This document shows, piece by piece, positions 53,115-63,264 of a stretch of DNA of 64,000 nt. This stretch comes from Symbiodinium natans (taxonomy: Eukaryota > Sar > Dinophyceae > Suessiales > Symbiodiniaceae). The notes below the pieces were generated by a model. It was given only the letters and a program-made list of their open reading frames with translations. It did no database searches and was not told the DNA's origin. Positions within the stretch are counted from its first letter, which is position 1. Every line of letters starts with the position of its first letter. The stretch covers positions 312,001-376,000 of the forward strand of contig CAJNDS010001013.1 in assembly GCA_905221605.1 (NCBI GenBank), in the 5' to 3' direction. The position numbers and the translations under genes are program-made.

Positions 53115-53533
53115 GGGTTTACAGGGTTTACAGGGTTTACAGGGTTTGGGGACTTTTTGTTTCAGGTTTTAGAGGGCTTGTAGGGCTTATAGGGTGTACT
53201 GTATAGGGTTTACAGGGTTGAGGGTAAAAAGGTGCAAGGGTTTATAGGGTTTAGGGTATATAGGGTTTGGGGTTCAGGGTTTTGGGTTTATAGAATCACC
53301 TTGTTGGTTAGAGTTGAGGGTCCGTTGTTCCCATGACAAGAATGAGCTTGGGTAGCTTTCTAAGTTAGCGTCCGTTTTGGGGGGGGTCCTTTCTACCAGG
53401 TGCAGTACTTTACAGGGGCCCCAAAAAGAGAACTACCCATGTAGATGGGTTTAGGGTTTAGGGTTTAGGGTTTAGGGTTTAGGGTTTAGGGTTTAGGGTT
53501 TAGGGTTTAGGGTTTAGGGTTTAGGGTTTAGGG
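53115..53533 (+). repeat. TTTACAGGG block, then long TTTAGGG tract
   Basis: Variant units (TTTACAGGG, TTTATAGGG) at 53115-53275; clean TTTAGGG, about twelve units, at 53448-53533. Confidence 0.93.
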
Positions 53534-53546
53534 GGGCGGAGTGCAG

Positions 53547-54012
53547 ATGAACATTCAGCACTTCGACACCAGCGTCTCGAAGAGCAAAGTGGATGGACGA
53601 ATCTGCAAGAAGGTGCTTGGGCTTAGGGCTTAGGGCTGAGGGTTTCTAGATTAGGTTTGGAGAATCCCGGGTCTAGGGTCTAGCGTTTGCTTAGGGCTGT
53701 TGGGCTTTGGGAGCCCATCTTGTGCATGGCGAGGGAGTGGTTCTGTTGATGAGAGATCCTATGAAGGACCCTGATTTATAACTTTGTGCGCTGTAGCCTT
53801 TTTACCCGAAGCCCTAGCCCTGTAAACCCTAAACCCTGAACCCTAACCCCTAACCCCTAACCCCTAAACCCTAAACCCTAAACCCTAAACCCTAAACCCT
53901 AAACCCTAAACCGCGTTGGAGGAAAACTGGGGCAAGCACAGCCTCTCGGCGACGCTGCGCTCTGCCACCGCGATGGCCTCGACTCGCATCTCTCAACCAT
54001 CGGCTAGGATGG
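53547..54012 (+). CDS. Two phase-matched exons, unknown protein
   Basis: Plus-strand exons 53547-53612 (22 codons, phase 0 at both ends) and 53922-54012 (30 codons plus one). The first has acceptor GTGCAG and donor AAG|GTGCTT and reads NIQHFDTSVSKSKVDGRICK. The second has acceptor TTGGAG|G, close after a CCCTAAA tract, and donor ATGG|GTTTAGGG, a telomeric unit; it reads ENWGKHSLSATLRSATAMAS then TRISQPSARM. The joined phase fits. The 309-nt intron ends in twelve CCCTAAA units, and the following intron begins with about 25 TTTAGGG units. Not recognised. Confidence 0.55.
53824..53912 (-). repeat. C-strand telomeric tract at an intron 3' end
   Basis: About twelve CCCTAAA units (first few CCCTGAA and CCCCTAA) on the plus strand, ending nine bases before the acceptor at 53920-53921. 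Confidence 0.95.
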
Positions 54013-54192
54013 GTTTAGGGTTTAGGGTTTAGGGTTTAGGGTTTAGGGTTTAGGGTTTAGGGTTTAGGGTTTAGGGTTTAGGGTTTAGGGTTTAGGGTTT
54101 AGGGTTTAGGGTTTAGGGTTTAGGGTTTAGGGTTTAGGGTTGAGGGTTTAGGGTTTAGGGTTTAGGGTTTAGGGTTTAGGGTTTAGGGTTTA
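54012..54192 (+). repeat. Longest uniform telomeric tract
   Basis: About 25 TTTAGGG units on the plus strand with a single TTGAGGG variant at about 54139. It begins exactly at the donor of the exon at 53922-54012. Confidence 0.97.
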
Positions 54193-55551
54193 CCCTTGTA
54201 ACCTCTTTAAAAAAAGGCCCCTGTATACGACTATACCCTTACAAACCCCAAACGCGCCCCCTGCATACCCCCCCCCCCCCAAAACCCCTTAAACAAGGCC
54301 CCTACTGTACCCTTCTGCACCCCGAAACAAAGCCCCGACTATACCCTTTTTAGTTTTTTAACCCCTTCGAAAGGGCCCTTTGTCGGATGACAAGGCCGAA
54401 AATAGCCCATCCTCGGCCTTGCAGCAGTTTAGCCGGTCCTGTATTCAGGGTTGAGGGTTATCAGAGTTCAGGGTTTAGGATTACGGGGCTTTTAGGCTTT
54501 CGGCGGATTGGCTTCCGGGCTTATTATTTAATTACGGGTTCCCGAAACAAGTGAGATCTAGGCATAGCCTAGGTACCGCTGTTTTGCCTATCTTTTTTTT
54601 GCTTAAGCAAGTGAGTATGCTGGAACCCTACAACCCTAAACAGGCGCTTCTTACTTGCTGAGTTCATAAGGCCCCAAAAAGTGTACCCTTTCAGCTCTAC
54701 TACAGGGGATTATAGTATCCCAAAAAGTGTAAAATCCAGCTACTAAGGCTTTGAGCTCTGGGGCGCCCTACGCCACCAGCCGAGCCCCCAATGCTCCGAT
54801 GGCGGGTCTTTGCACTCCGGCGACCTCTGCTTGAAGCTTTAGGGTTTAGTGTTGAACATGGTGTGGTAGGAGACTGGCAGGAGAGAGTTTGAGTGTAGCC
54901 GTGCGTTTTGCACTGCTCTGTTTGCACAGCAGCCTCTATTTTGTTTCTGCGATTGGGCTGATACATACGCATGCAACACGCAAGAGGCAGTGCAAATGAC
55001 GTTTGCACATCTACAGCACTTACAGCACTAACCCCCCTGTACAGCCTGAATCCAACACATGACAACCGTACTGAGTGGCTTCACAGCAATAGCAAGCGGT
55101 TCCAAGGACACGGAAACTGCACTGAAACCCTCAACCCTAACGGGGGTGGGGGGGGAGGTTCATCCCGGCTCCCTACACCCACAGTACAACCAACACCCTT
55201 GCGCGCTACGCCGTTCAAATGCAGCGGTTGCAGAGCTTAAGCCTAAGCCCTAAACTCTATGGGTTTATGGGGCTCGTGGAGTGAGTATTCAGGACTATGA
55301 CTTGGCTGCAGCCCTCGTATCGTTCTTTCAAGCCGCCCGCAACACACGAGCATACCTCTCAGGGTCTGGTTCTCCAAGCCCTACACCGTAAACCGTAAAC
55401 CCTACCCCCTAAACCCTAAACCCTAAACTTTGCCCTAAACCCTAAACCCTAAACCCTAAGCCCTAAACCCTAAGCCCTAAGTCCTAAGCCCGAAGCCCTA
55501 AGCCCCAAGCCCCAAGCCCCAAGCCCTAAGCCCTAAACCCTAAGCAAGTAC
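54193..55551. other. Unique DNA, strand-ambiguous coding signals
   Basis: 54750-55240 is open on minus (NRRNKIEAAVQTEQCKTHGY) and on plus (TTVLSGFTAIASGSKDTETA). 55385-55550 is a C-strand block of CCCTAAA grading into CCCTAAG and CCCCAAG. No firm exon. Confidence 0.4.
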
Positions 55552-55620
55552 TGCTCCTTATGACTTCGGAGACCCGACCTGGAGCTTCCTCCCACGAGAA
55601 GGCGCACGGCATGTAGTACC
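55552..55620 (-). CDS. Candidate internal exon, unknown protein
   Basis: Minus strand, 69 nt (two bases, 22 codons, one base). Acceptor GGGCTTAG|G; donor AGCA|GTACTT. It reads YYMPCAFSWEEAPGRVSEVI. The flanks are CCCTAAG-rich tracts on both sides. Not recognised. Confidence 0.4.
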
Positions 55621-55735
55621 CTAAGCCCTAAACCCTAAGCCCTAAGCCCTAAGCCCCCTAAACCCTAAACCCTAAACCCTAAACCCTAAACCCTAAACCC
55701 TGAACCCTGAGCCCTGAACCCTAAACCCTACAAGA
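55621..55735 (-). repeat. CCCTAAG/CCCTAAA block
   Basis: C-strand units alternating between CCCTAAG and CCCTAAA, then about seven clean CCCTAAA, then CCCTGAA. Confidence 0.93.
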
Positions 55736-56399
55736 CCCAGTCAAACCGAAACGACCTCAGACCGAAGAAACCTTCACTGCTCAGAGCCCTGAACCACAGC
55801 CTAAGCCACCTCGAGAATCCCTGTTTAGGGTTTAGGGTTGAGGCTTTAGGGTTTAGGGTTTAGGGTTTCGGGTCCGTTCTTGCGCGGCCTCGTCCTAGCA
55901 AGTATGCGCCGGTGCACAAGGCCGCCTGCTCGAAGAGCGGCTTGGGGTTCACAGTGCTGCCATTTGGGTGGCTGTCAAAATGATGGTCCTTTTTGGGGGT
56001 ATTTACCCTAAATATTAGGTGCCGTATTCTAGTAGGGATGCAAAAAAGGACCATAATTTTGAAAAAAAACACCAATTTGTTGTCATAGTGCAGCTGCCAT
56101 GGAGTCAGAAATTTGCTGTGGGTTGGGTGTTTTATTATGAATTTAAGAAGATATCCGTGCGGTCTTCAACTTTCGGACCATCGTACCCCGGTTTATGGTT
56201 TAGGTTACAGGTTTAGGGTTTAGGATTCTGGGCTTAGGGTTTAGGGTTCAGCTAGATCTCTAAACTGTACTCCTTTTTACGGGTCCTTTTTTACAAGGTG
56301 CCGTGTCATATAGGGACCCAAAAAGGGAACCAAATGTAGAGAACTGCCATGCATTATAGCAAGGGGTACCCTTCTTGAATCGTTTTGGGCTTGCTTTCC

Positions 56400-56495
56400 C
56401 CTAAACCCTAAACCCTGAACCCTGAACCCTGAACCCTAAACCCTAAACCCTAAACCCTAAACCCTAAACCCTAAACCCTAAACCCTAAACCCTAC
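56400..56495 (-). repeat. Interstitial telomeric tract
   Basis: About thirteen units on the plus strand: three CCCTGAA then clean CCCTAAA. Confidence 0.95.
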
Positions 56496-56564
56496 TGGCT
56501 AGGGAACCAAGAAGCCCCAAAGGGCAAAATGGTGCCTCTAGGCTGCCAAGGTTTACGGGTTTAC

Positions 56565-56681
56565 GAGGCAACGTCTCTGCCCCGGACAGGTCACTCATAC
56601 TCTGCCAGGGGGCGTCCTCTGCTGATTCTTTGGGCGCGGGTGCTGCGCCGAATGCTCGGCAGGTGTTTCTCAAAATGGGCA
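56565..56681 (-). CDS. Candidate exon, unknown protein
   Basis: Minus strand, frame AFGAAPAPKESAEDAPWQSM then SDLSGAETLP reaching a donor CCTC|GTAAAC. The acceptor side is not fixed (TTTTGAG near 56676 is possible). Composition is typical of a disordered linker. Not recognised. Confidence 0.35.
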
Positions 56682-57157
56682 CAGAGTCGCAGGTGCTAGT
56701 AGCTAAAGCCTAAGCCCTAAGCCCTAAGCCCTGAGCCCTAAGCCCCAAGCCCCAAGCCCTAAGCCCTAAAAGCCCCAAGCCTGTAGCCTTAAGCCCTGTA
56801 AGCCTATAAGCCCTAAGCCCTATAAATCAGTTAAAGCACGAATGGATAAATATACAAGTTAAAACTAAGTTGAAAATGAACATGAAAAACACGAAAGGCC
56901 AAACAAACGAACAAACGGATGCATGAATCCATGATAACAAATGGTTTCTTTGTCATGCGGTATACTCTTCATCTTCCAGGTCAAGCGCGAGGGCTCAGGA
57001 TTTAAGAGGTTCAGGGTCTAAAGGGTATAAAGACCTTGCAGACCACATGAACCGAACAATTGGGATCTTATAATACCCTATGCTACTATAATCCTTATTA
57101 GGGTATATGAACCATAGACCCTTTTAGGGTTCATTTGGTCTTTAAGGGGGTTCCCAA

Positions 57158-57296
57158 AGAGCCGATACCCTTGATGAAGGAATGCGCCCTAAATCATACT
57201 AAGGACCCCTATACATTTTAAAGTATATCCCTTACCCTAAACCCTAAACCCTAAACCCTAAACCCTGGGTATATTGATTAAGGGGTTTTGGGCTCC
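57158..57296. mobile_element. Element H with a telomeric insert
   Basis: Left end GAGCCGATACCCTTGATGAA, right end TTGATTAAGGGGTTTTGGGC then TCC, inverted with mismatches. Between them, at 57234-57268, sit five CCCTAAA units not present in the family-H copy at 45235-45335. Confidence 0.65.
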
Positions 57297-57323
57297 CTGT
57301 GTTGAGTGCTTTGTGCTGAAGGC

Positions 57324-57381
57324 CTGTGACGCCAAGCCATCCAGCTGCAAAGGCGCGGCGAGTCCTGGCAGGAAAGCGTTC
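57324..57381 (-). CDS. Candidate internal exon, unknown protein
   Basis: Minus strand, 58 nt (19 codons plus one). Acceptor TTGGAG|G, donor CACAG|GCCTTC (GC type). It reads ERFPARTRRAFAAGWLGVT. Left flank C-strand, right flank G-strand. Not recognised. Confidence 0.4.
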
Positions 57382-57409
57382 CTCCAACATAGGGCCGACA
57401 TAGGGCTGT

Positions 57410-59843
57410 TTAGGGTTTAGGGCCTAGGGGTTTAGGGATAGGGGTTAGGGTTCGGTTGAGGGTTGTCGGTTTGGGGTCCTCAGCCCTAAGCCCTATACGC
57501 GCAATCCCCGAAGTTCGGCGGAGTGAGCTGGGGTGGCGAATAAGGCCAGGGAAAAGTGGTTTTAATGCAGTTCTCGGTGCTTGGAGACTGGCAGGTAGGT
57601 CAATGTGACGCAAGAAGGCGTCCACGGATGTTGGCGGAAAAGCCCCGCCGCGAGTGCTGCATTCCGGTCTCCCTTACTCCACCTCATAATTTTGGTTTAG
57701 GGCGTAAGGACTTCCAACATATCTCAGAATTCGTATGAGCCAAGTTAAGGCCCTCGAACCTCTGCTTTTGTGTACTTTTTGTAGGGTTTGGGGCCAAGAT
57801 GTATACTTAGTTGTCCGAACGTAGATGCTAAAAAAGGGGCACTCATGCTAGCTTCGTGGTTTCGCAGTGGAACCTTAACCCCCCCAAAAGGGAATGAAGG
57901 TATCACTGGGCGTCGTCAGATGAGCTGCTTGTTCAGTTGTAGGCAGGAGCTAGGTTGCATACGCAAGGACCATTTAAGTGGAATGGGTGTGATTTGGGGT
58001 GGTTTAATTAGCGTATAATACGGTTATACCGGAACATACAAGGGGATCAGATTGTGCATTCGTAACCTGCATTAACGATTGAAGGCAAGAAGTGGTGTTG
58101 CCTCCTTACCGAAATCAACATGCACAACTGCCTAAACCCCAAAACCTCAACCCTCATAGTACCCTTACTAGTAGACTTTTCGCCCCAAGCTAAGGGGTAT
58201 AAAAGGCCACAATTGTGGGTAACTTGACGATTTAGGAACCCTCACCTCCAAACTAAGCTCGAAACCCAACAAAAACAAAACAACGTGCGACTCCTGCGTG
58301 ACGTGGGGCAGTGTAAGGCACCGTGGCGCGCGGTTGCCAGGTCTGGACAAGGGATCCACGAGGTCCAAGATTTCAGGAGGGAAGCCCTAAACTCTAAAAC
58401 CAAATGGGGGTTTACGACATTCGGGGTAATTTATAGGGGTACATGTTATAAGGGGATCCGACTGTTTGGGTGTCTAAATTGGGTTTTTTATTTTCGTAAA
58501 CTCCCAAATATCTCCTAACCCTTGGAACTCTGAAGCCTGAAGCCCCAACCTTAAACCCTACACCCTGAAGGCCAAATCCTAAAGGCTAAACCCTGACATA
58601 GTACTCTCACATGGAGGTTTCCGAATATGTGGGTACCCTTTTGCGTTGTCCTACATGACTGAGGATTACAGCATGTTGAGGTGTGTTTGGGGTCCCGAAT
58701 TCTGGGAAATACCCAAATGAAAGCAGCTACGGCCTCTGGTGCCAGAGGAAGGTTCTCCATTGCTCGGCACTGGCTGTTGAGGGTCTCGAGTTTAGGGTTC
58801 AGGGCGGGGATTGGGGTTTGGGGTTTAGGGTTTGGGGTTTAGGGTTTAGGGTCGGTGGCTTTGTTAGTTATGTGCGGTAGGGGGAGCGGAGAGGGAGCCT
58901 GGGCGTACTCAAGGCCTTTCAGGGTCAGGGCTTAGGGAAGTTTAGGCCAATTCTTGCGCAAGGGGGCTTGGGCGGTTTTGGACTTCAGTCAGGGCAGTTT
59001 ACATATGCCTTTTGGGTTTCTTTGTCGGCTGTTGTCCTTGCCAAAGAACCCACATGAGATGTGGCGTTGAGCAAGAAGCTGCGCACCCCTGGACCATAAA
59101 AACCTGCATCTGCATGCCCGCGCACCCGCGTGCGTGCGAGTATTTCCCCCAAGCAACCTGGGTGGAAGGGTTTTGGGTTAGGGCTGTGGGCATCCTAAAC
59201 ATGCCACATGGGAACTTGCTGAAGGAACAAGAACATGCGATGCGAAGACAACCCAGGAAGCCCAATACCCCTCAATTAAGCTGTATACCTTGAAGCATAT
59301 AGGCTATTCGAACCTTTACTAGAACAAATTTCTGAACATCCTTCCCCAGCTTTAAATCATCAAACATAAAAGACGGTTCCGCAAGGGGGCTTTCTGTGCA
59401 TTCAGAGTGCTCCCCCAAAATATGGGGTATTTGGCTACTCTCGGCCTTAAGCGCTGAAATCCTGAATCTCCCTACCCCTCCCTCCCACTACAATCGGCTG
59501 CTGATGTAGGGTTGAGGGTTTCGAATTTAGGGTGTAGGGTTTAGGAAGTCCCCAAAGGTTTTCCTGTTTTGGTATTGGCATGTGCTGGAGCACGATGTGA
59601 GGTGGCTGCTCGAGAAGAGCCTTCGAGCACGTTCTGCATAAGAGTCGAACCTCCTCACCCTAATTGAAGCCTGCCACAAAGACCATAAACCCGAAACACT
59701 AAACCCTACACGGTAATTCCTAAACCCTAAACCCTAGCCCTAAACCCTAAACGCCCATGTGCCACTAAGTTTAGGCTCTGGCACGCCTAAGCTCCAAAAC
59801 AACAAGCCGCCCTTCTCGGCATTCACGCGGGAAGGCCCGCGAG
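57410..59843. other. No firm gene
   Basis: 57556-57738 is open on plus (MQFSVLGDWQVGQCDARRRP). 59012-59290 is open on both strands over 80 codons. 58803-58855 is a mixed TTTGGGG/TTTAGGG tract, and 59717-59755 a CCCTAAA tract. Splice sites do not single out any exon. Confidence 0.4.
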
Positions 59844-59844
59844 T

Positions 59845-60025
59845 GCTTCGAAGTTCATGGTACTTATTAACCAATTCTAGCTGTACTAATAAGGTTTAGG
59901 GTTTAGGGTTTAGGGTACTGTACTTATAACTGTACTTTATAACCATATTCGGGCACTTAAGGGCCTTAGAAGTGGGATATAAGTACAGTTATAATCGGCA
60001 AATAAGTACCACGAACCTCCACGTG
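59845..60025. mobile_element. Element A interrupted by a telomeric insert
   Basis: Left end GAAGTTCATGGTACTTATTA, right end GTACCACGAACCTCCACGT. Within the left arm, CTGTACTAATAA is broken by about three TTTAGGG units (59893-59916) before CTGTACTTATAAC resumes. Other family-A copies lack this insert. Confidence 0.85.
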
Positions 60026-60366
60026 GACCTTGGACCTTATCGGCCCTGAAATTTACGTCTCCCATGCTTGAGTTTAGGGCTTATTAGAGTGTCGCCTCAG
60101 GAGCCCAATGCCCCTTAGTTAAGGCTTGCCTTAATTCACATAGGGACTCTTTTTTGTGACTTAGGGTATATTGTTGGGCACTTTGGGCACATAGTTTAAG
60201 TTTGTCTGGCGATAAGGTTGTGCTCGGGCGTCGGGTCGAATACATCAGCTTACGGTGCTGGTTTGTAAACACCCGGACATGTAAACAGACAAACAGGTAT
60301 TTCATACTACCTCCCAATTACGAAAACATGCGGGTTTAAACTATACTACCTTTCTTGCCGTGGCAG

Positions 60367-60653
60367 GTTGGACGCCCTCCACTTATTTAAAAATCGTCAC
60401 CGTGGATAGTTATGAAGAATATCACTTAAAGGACCCTGATAAGGTCCCTTGTATCTCATGTACAAGTGCAATTGAGCTGCCCAAAATGCCCATTCTAGTT
60501 GAATGGTCTCTGCCACTCAAGCATGAGTCGACCACGAGACGCACTGCAGGAATGCTACCTCTCTTCGAACTTGACGGTCCTGGCCACACCTTCCAGCTGC
60601 TAAACACAAGGTGGCAGTCAGAACAGAAGAGACGCCCGAACCCAAACTCCTAA
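60367..60653 (+). CDS. Candidate terminal exon, unknown protein
   Basis: Plus strand, acceptor TTGCCGTGGCAG|G with a pyrimidine-rich lead, then 95 codons to a TAA stop. It reads WTPSTYLKIVTVDSYEEYHL, PCISCTSAIELPKMPILVEW, SLPLKHESTTRRTAGMLPLF and ends QSEQKRRPNPNS. This is the longest single convincing coding segment in the window. The frame is also open upstream for about 25 codons, so the acceptor is a proposal. The CISC pair is the only obvious motif. A minus-strand reading of 61 codons overlaps but is less natural. Not recognised. Confidence 0.55.
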
Positions 60654-61474
60654 ACAGCAAGTTGCAGGAAGTTTTGAATGTGGCGACTTACATATGAAGA
60701 GCTTTACATGGCTTATCATGATGACTCGTTGCTTCATTGCCTAAACAACATTATGTAAACGCTGAAGCGTAAACTCTAGAATGCATGTTGCTCGTTTTGC
60801 TCGCTTAGCCCTCCGGCACCTGCATATACCCAAAACTACAAGCTTGCTTCTATATGTGTATATATATATATTATTTATTTATTTAAATATCTAGAAAAAG
60901 TATATCTATATGTATGCTTGTATTTATATAAAGACACATACCTTCATACATACACACATACATACATACATACCTACATACATACATAAATGCATGTGTA
61001 GACATGGGTCTGAGGTTTATATAGGGTTTCGGGTTTAGGGTCTGGGACTAAGGCTGAGGGTTTAGGACATATATATATATATATAGAGAGAGAGGGGTAC
61101 CTCTGTCATTGCTTCTTTGGTCCCGAACAGAACACGGTTCGGGGTTCAGGACGAACGGTTTTCAGCGCATGGCTCAGGGTTTGTCACAATCCCCTGTGAC
61201 ACGAAGGTTATTCTGGACTAGAATCCCTTGGGGTTTTGGCCTCTCCGAGTGTATATATATATATATATCTACATACACATATTCCCCGATCACGAGGTTT
61301 TGTGGCGTGAGTAGCTCGGGAGAGGCAGGGGGGTCTGGCGACCCTGCTGCCGCGCGCTCGTCGCAAAGAGTTGGGCGGCTGCAGTTCAAAGCAGGAGACC
61401 CCTGATTAGCTCCAGCCGCAGTGTGCGCAATCTCCATTTTTCCCAGGGGGGGGGGGGGGGGGGGGGGGAGGGGC
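60654..61474. other. A+T-rich DNA, TA and TACA microsatellites
   Basis: 60845-60930 is A+T-rich; 60940-61000 is a (CATA)n array; (TA)n runs at 61068-61083 and 61251-61268. 61446-61469 is a run of about 24 G. No firm gene. Confidence 0.6.
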
Positions 61475-61675
61475 ACTGGCACTTATAGTGCCGTTAAGCC
61501 TGATATGGCACATTTTTTGGGACCAAAATTTCTGTCACGATCAACAGCAACCGTGAGATTGCTATCGATCTTCATGGCCATTGCCCGGGCTACTGAACAA
61601 GATTCTCAAAGGGTCTGGCAAGCAGAGTGTCTGGTCCATAAGCAGCACTGGCCAAGATTCTATTTACTTACCTAA
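61475..61675 (+). CDS. Weak candidate coding segment
   Basis: Plus-strand frame after the poly-G run reads KPDMAHFLGPKFLSRSTATV then RLLSIFMAIARATEQDSQRV to a TAA stop at about 61675. No acceptor is evident except within the G-rich lead. Might be a terminal exon or chance. Confidence 0.28.
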   Translation, partial: TGTYSAVKPDMAHFLGPKFLSRSTATVRLLSIFMAIARATEQDSQRVWQAECLVHKQHWPRFYLLT

Positions 61676-62212
61676 CACCTGTGCGCAAACACGCTAACAA
61701 AAATGCAGCCCACAAGAAGCCCCCAAAAACAAGGGACAGAAGGACGGTAGACCCTAAAAACCCTAATCCCATCTACCCCACACCCAATATGACATGCCCT
61801 AAACCGTCCTTAACAAAACAACTTAACTCCTACATGCCCTGAGTCGCAAAAACATCATACCCTAAGCAAGCCCAACTCATAGGATCCCTAAGGGAGCGGC
61901 CGTCTGATGGAACCCATGCGAGCGAATGACCCCTATATTCCATGTAGACCCCTATCGCAACTGGCATTTTTAGGGCTTAACTACCTTAGCCCACAAGCTC
62001 GGCTAGCTGTAGTCGCAGTTTCATGTAGAGGAAGGAATCCCTCATCCTCCAACCCGAGATCTACACTCAAGCATGTGCTCTGAGGGCCCCTCTTAAGAGT
62101 CATAGTGCTTGGGGGTCACCAAAATATGTAACCAATGAACTTTAAACCCTAAACCACTAAACCCTAAACCCTAAACCCTAATAAACCCTAAACCAACGCC
62201 GGAGCACGATAG
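61676..62212. other. Non-coding, sparse C-strand repeats
   Basis: Degenerate CCCTAAA words at 61750-61870 and a clean tract at 62145-62195. No exon seen. Confidence 0.55.
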
Positions 62213-62269
62213 AGCTCACTGGGTCTCTGGCGCGCAGCGGAGATCGCGACGATGAGAGAGTGCCCGCAG
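62213..62269 (+). CDS. Candidate internal exon, unknown protein
   Basis: Plus strand, 57 nt, 19 codons in phase 0. Acceptor ACGATAG, donor CGCAG|GTTGAT. It reads SSLGLWRAAEIATMRECPQ. A CCCTAAA tract lies about 15 bases upstream of the acceptor. Not recognised. Confidence 0.4.
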
Positions 62270-62339
62270 GTTGATATGATCACTTCTCAAAAATATAGCC
62301 CTAAACCCCAAACCCTAAAACCCGAAACCCTTTTGGGGG

Positions 62340-62410
62340 TTCCTTCTTACAAGGCGGCCCCTCGTTTTTCGGGTACCCCAGACAAGGGACCATAACTTAA
62401 GAGAAACACC
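62340..62410. mobile_element. Remnant of element family E
   Basis: TTACAAGGCGGCCCCTCGTTTT, GGGTACCCC and AGGGACCATAACTT; the same order of strings is at 6070-6115 (TTACAAGGCGGCCGCTC, GGGTACCC, AGGGACCATC). No right end could be defined. Confidence 0.55.
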
Positions 62411-62479
62411 AGATGGTTTAAGGTCTAGGGTTTAGAGTCTGACTCCGGACGGGCTACTGGCTTAGAACCTCGAGCGGCC

Positions 62480-62984
62480 CATTGTTTAGGGTTTAGGGTT
62501 TAGGGTTCAGGGTTTGGGGTTCTTCAGGGCCCATGCTGAAGCCCCCTGGACCATTCAGGCCCTTGAGGCTTTCGGGCTTCAGGTTCCGAGTAACCCCGGA
62601 AGCTCTGCAGGCCGCCCTGTGGTTCGACTTAGTAGCGACTGAGGGTATTTGGCACCTCATATCCCCTCAACCCAAAGCCCTCTAAACCCTAAACCCTAAA
62701 CCCTAAACCCTAAAACCTAAACCCTAAACCCTATAAACCCAAAACCCTTTAACTCTACAGGGTACCTCATTCCCTCCTTCCCAGGTCATAGCATGTCCGG
62801 GCCGCAGGGCTACGAGATTTGCAGGGGTTTGGATTTAGGGTTTAGGGTTTAGGGTTTGGGGATTAGGGTTTAGGGTTTAGGGTTTATGGAGGTTACAGGC
62901 CTCAAGGTTTAAGGTTCAGGGGGCCGCACTTGAATCGGGTTTCAGGTTTCTATAGTCTATAGCAGTCGAAGAACCTAAACGCCA
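62480..62984. repeat. Mixed telomeric tracts
   Basis: G-strand 62480-62515, C-strand 62690-62745, half of element B (GGTACCTCATTCCCTCCTTCCC) at 62760, G-strand 62833-62890. Confidence 0.85.
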
Positions 62985-63075
62985 AACCCTAAACCCTAAA
63001 CCCTAAACCCCTAAACCCCTAAACCCCTAAACCCCTAAACCCCTAAACCCCTAAACCCCTAAACCCTAAACCCCC
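62985..63075 (-). repeat. CCCCTAAA octamer array
   Basis: After three CCCTAAA units, seven perfect eight-base CCCCTAAA units in tandem, then CCCTAAA again. The octamer variant is not seen as an array elsewhere in the window. Confidence 0.95.
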
Positions 63076-63174
63076 TAAACGGACGGGCGACACGGCAGCT
63101 CCCAGATGGCTCAGTCCACTGGGGTTTCGATAGCAGGGCTTAGTTTAGGGGGCCTGAATAATTCGAATACGGTT

Positions 63175-63264
63175 TAGGGCTTAGGGTTTAGGGTTTAGGG
63201 TTTAGGGTTTTCAGGGTTGTCAGGGTTTGGGGTTTAGGGGCTTTGGGGGGGGGGGGGGGGGGGG
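63175..63264 (+). repeat. G-strand tract and poly-G run
   Basis: About five TTTAGGG units, degenerate units, then about nineteen G at 63246-63264. Confidence 0.93.

Larger units (their letters stand above)
55736..57157. other. Scattered repeats; element-like inverted repeats
   Basis: 55975-56070 has GGTCCTTTTTGGGGG and its inverse AAAAAAGGACCAT (family E, about 95 bp); a similar pair is at 56285-56330. 56700-56825 is a degenerate CCCTAAG block. Apart from the candidate exon at 56565-56681, no firm gene. Confidence 0.45.

Noticed and set aside
53547-54012. Minus-strand reading of this exon pair
   Set aside because: Plus-strand junctions fit in phase and the peptides are clearly better.
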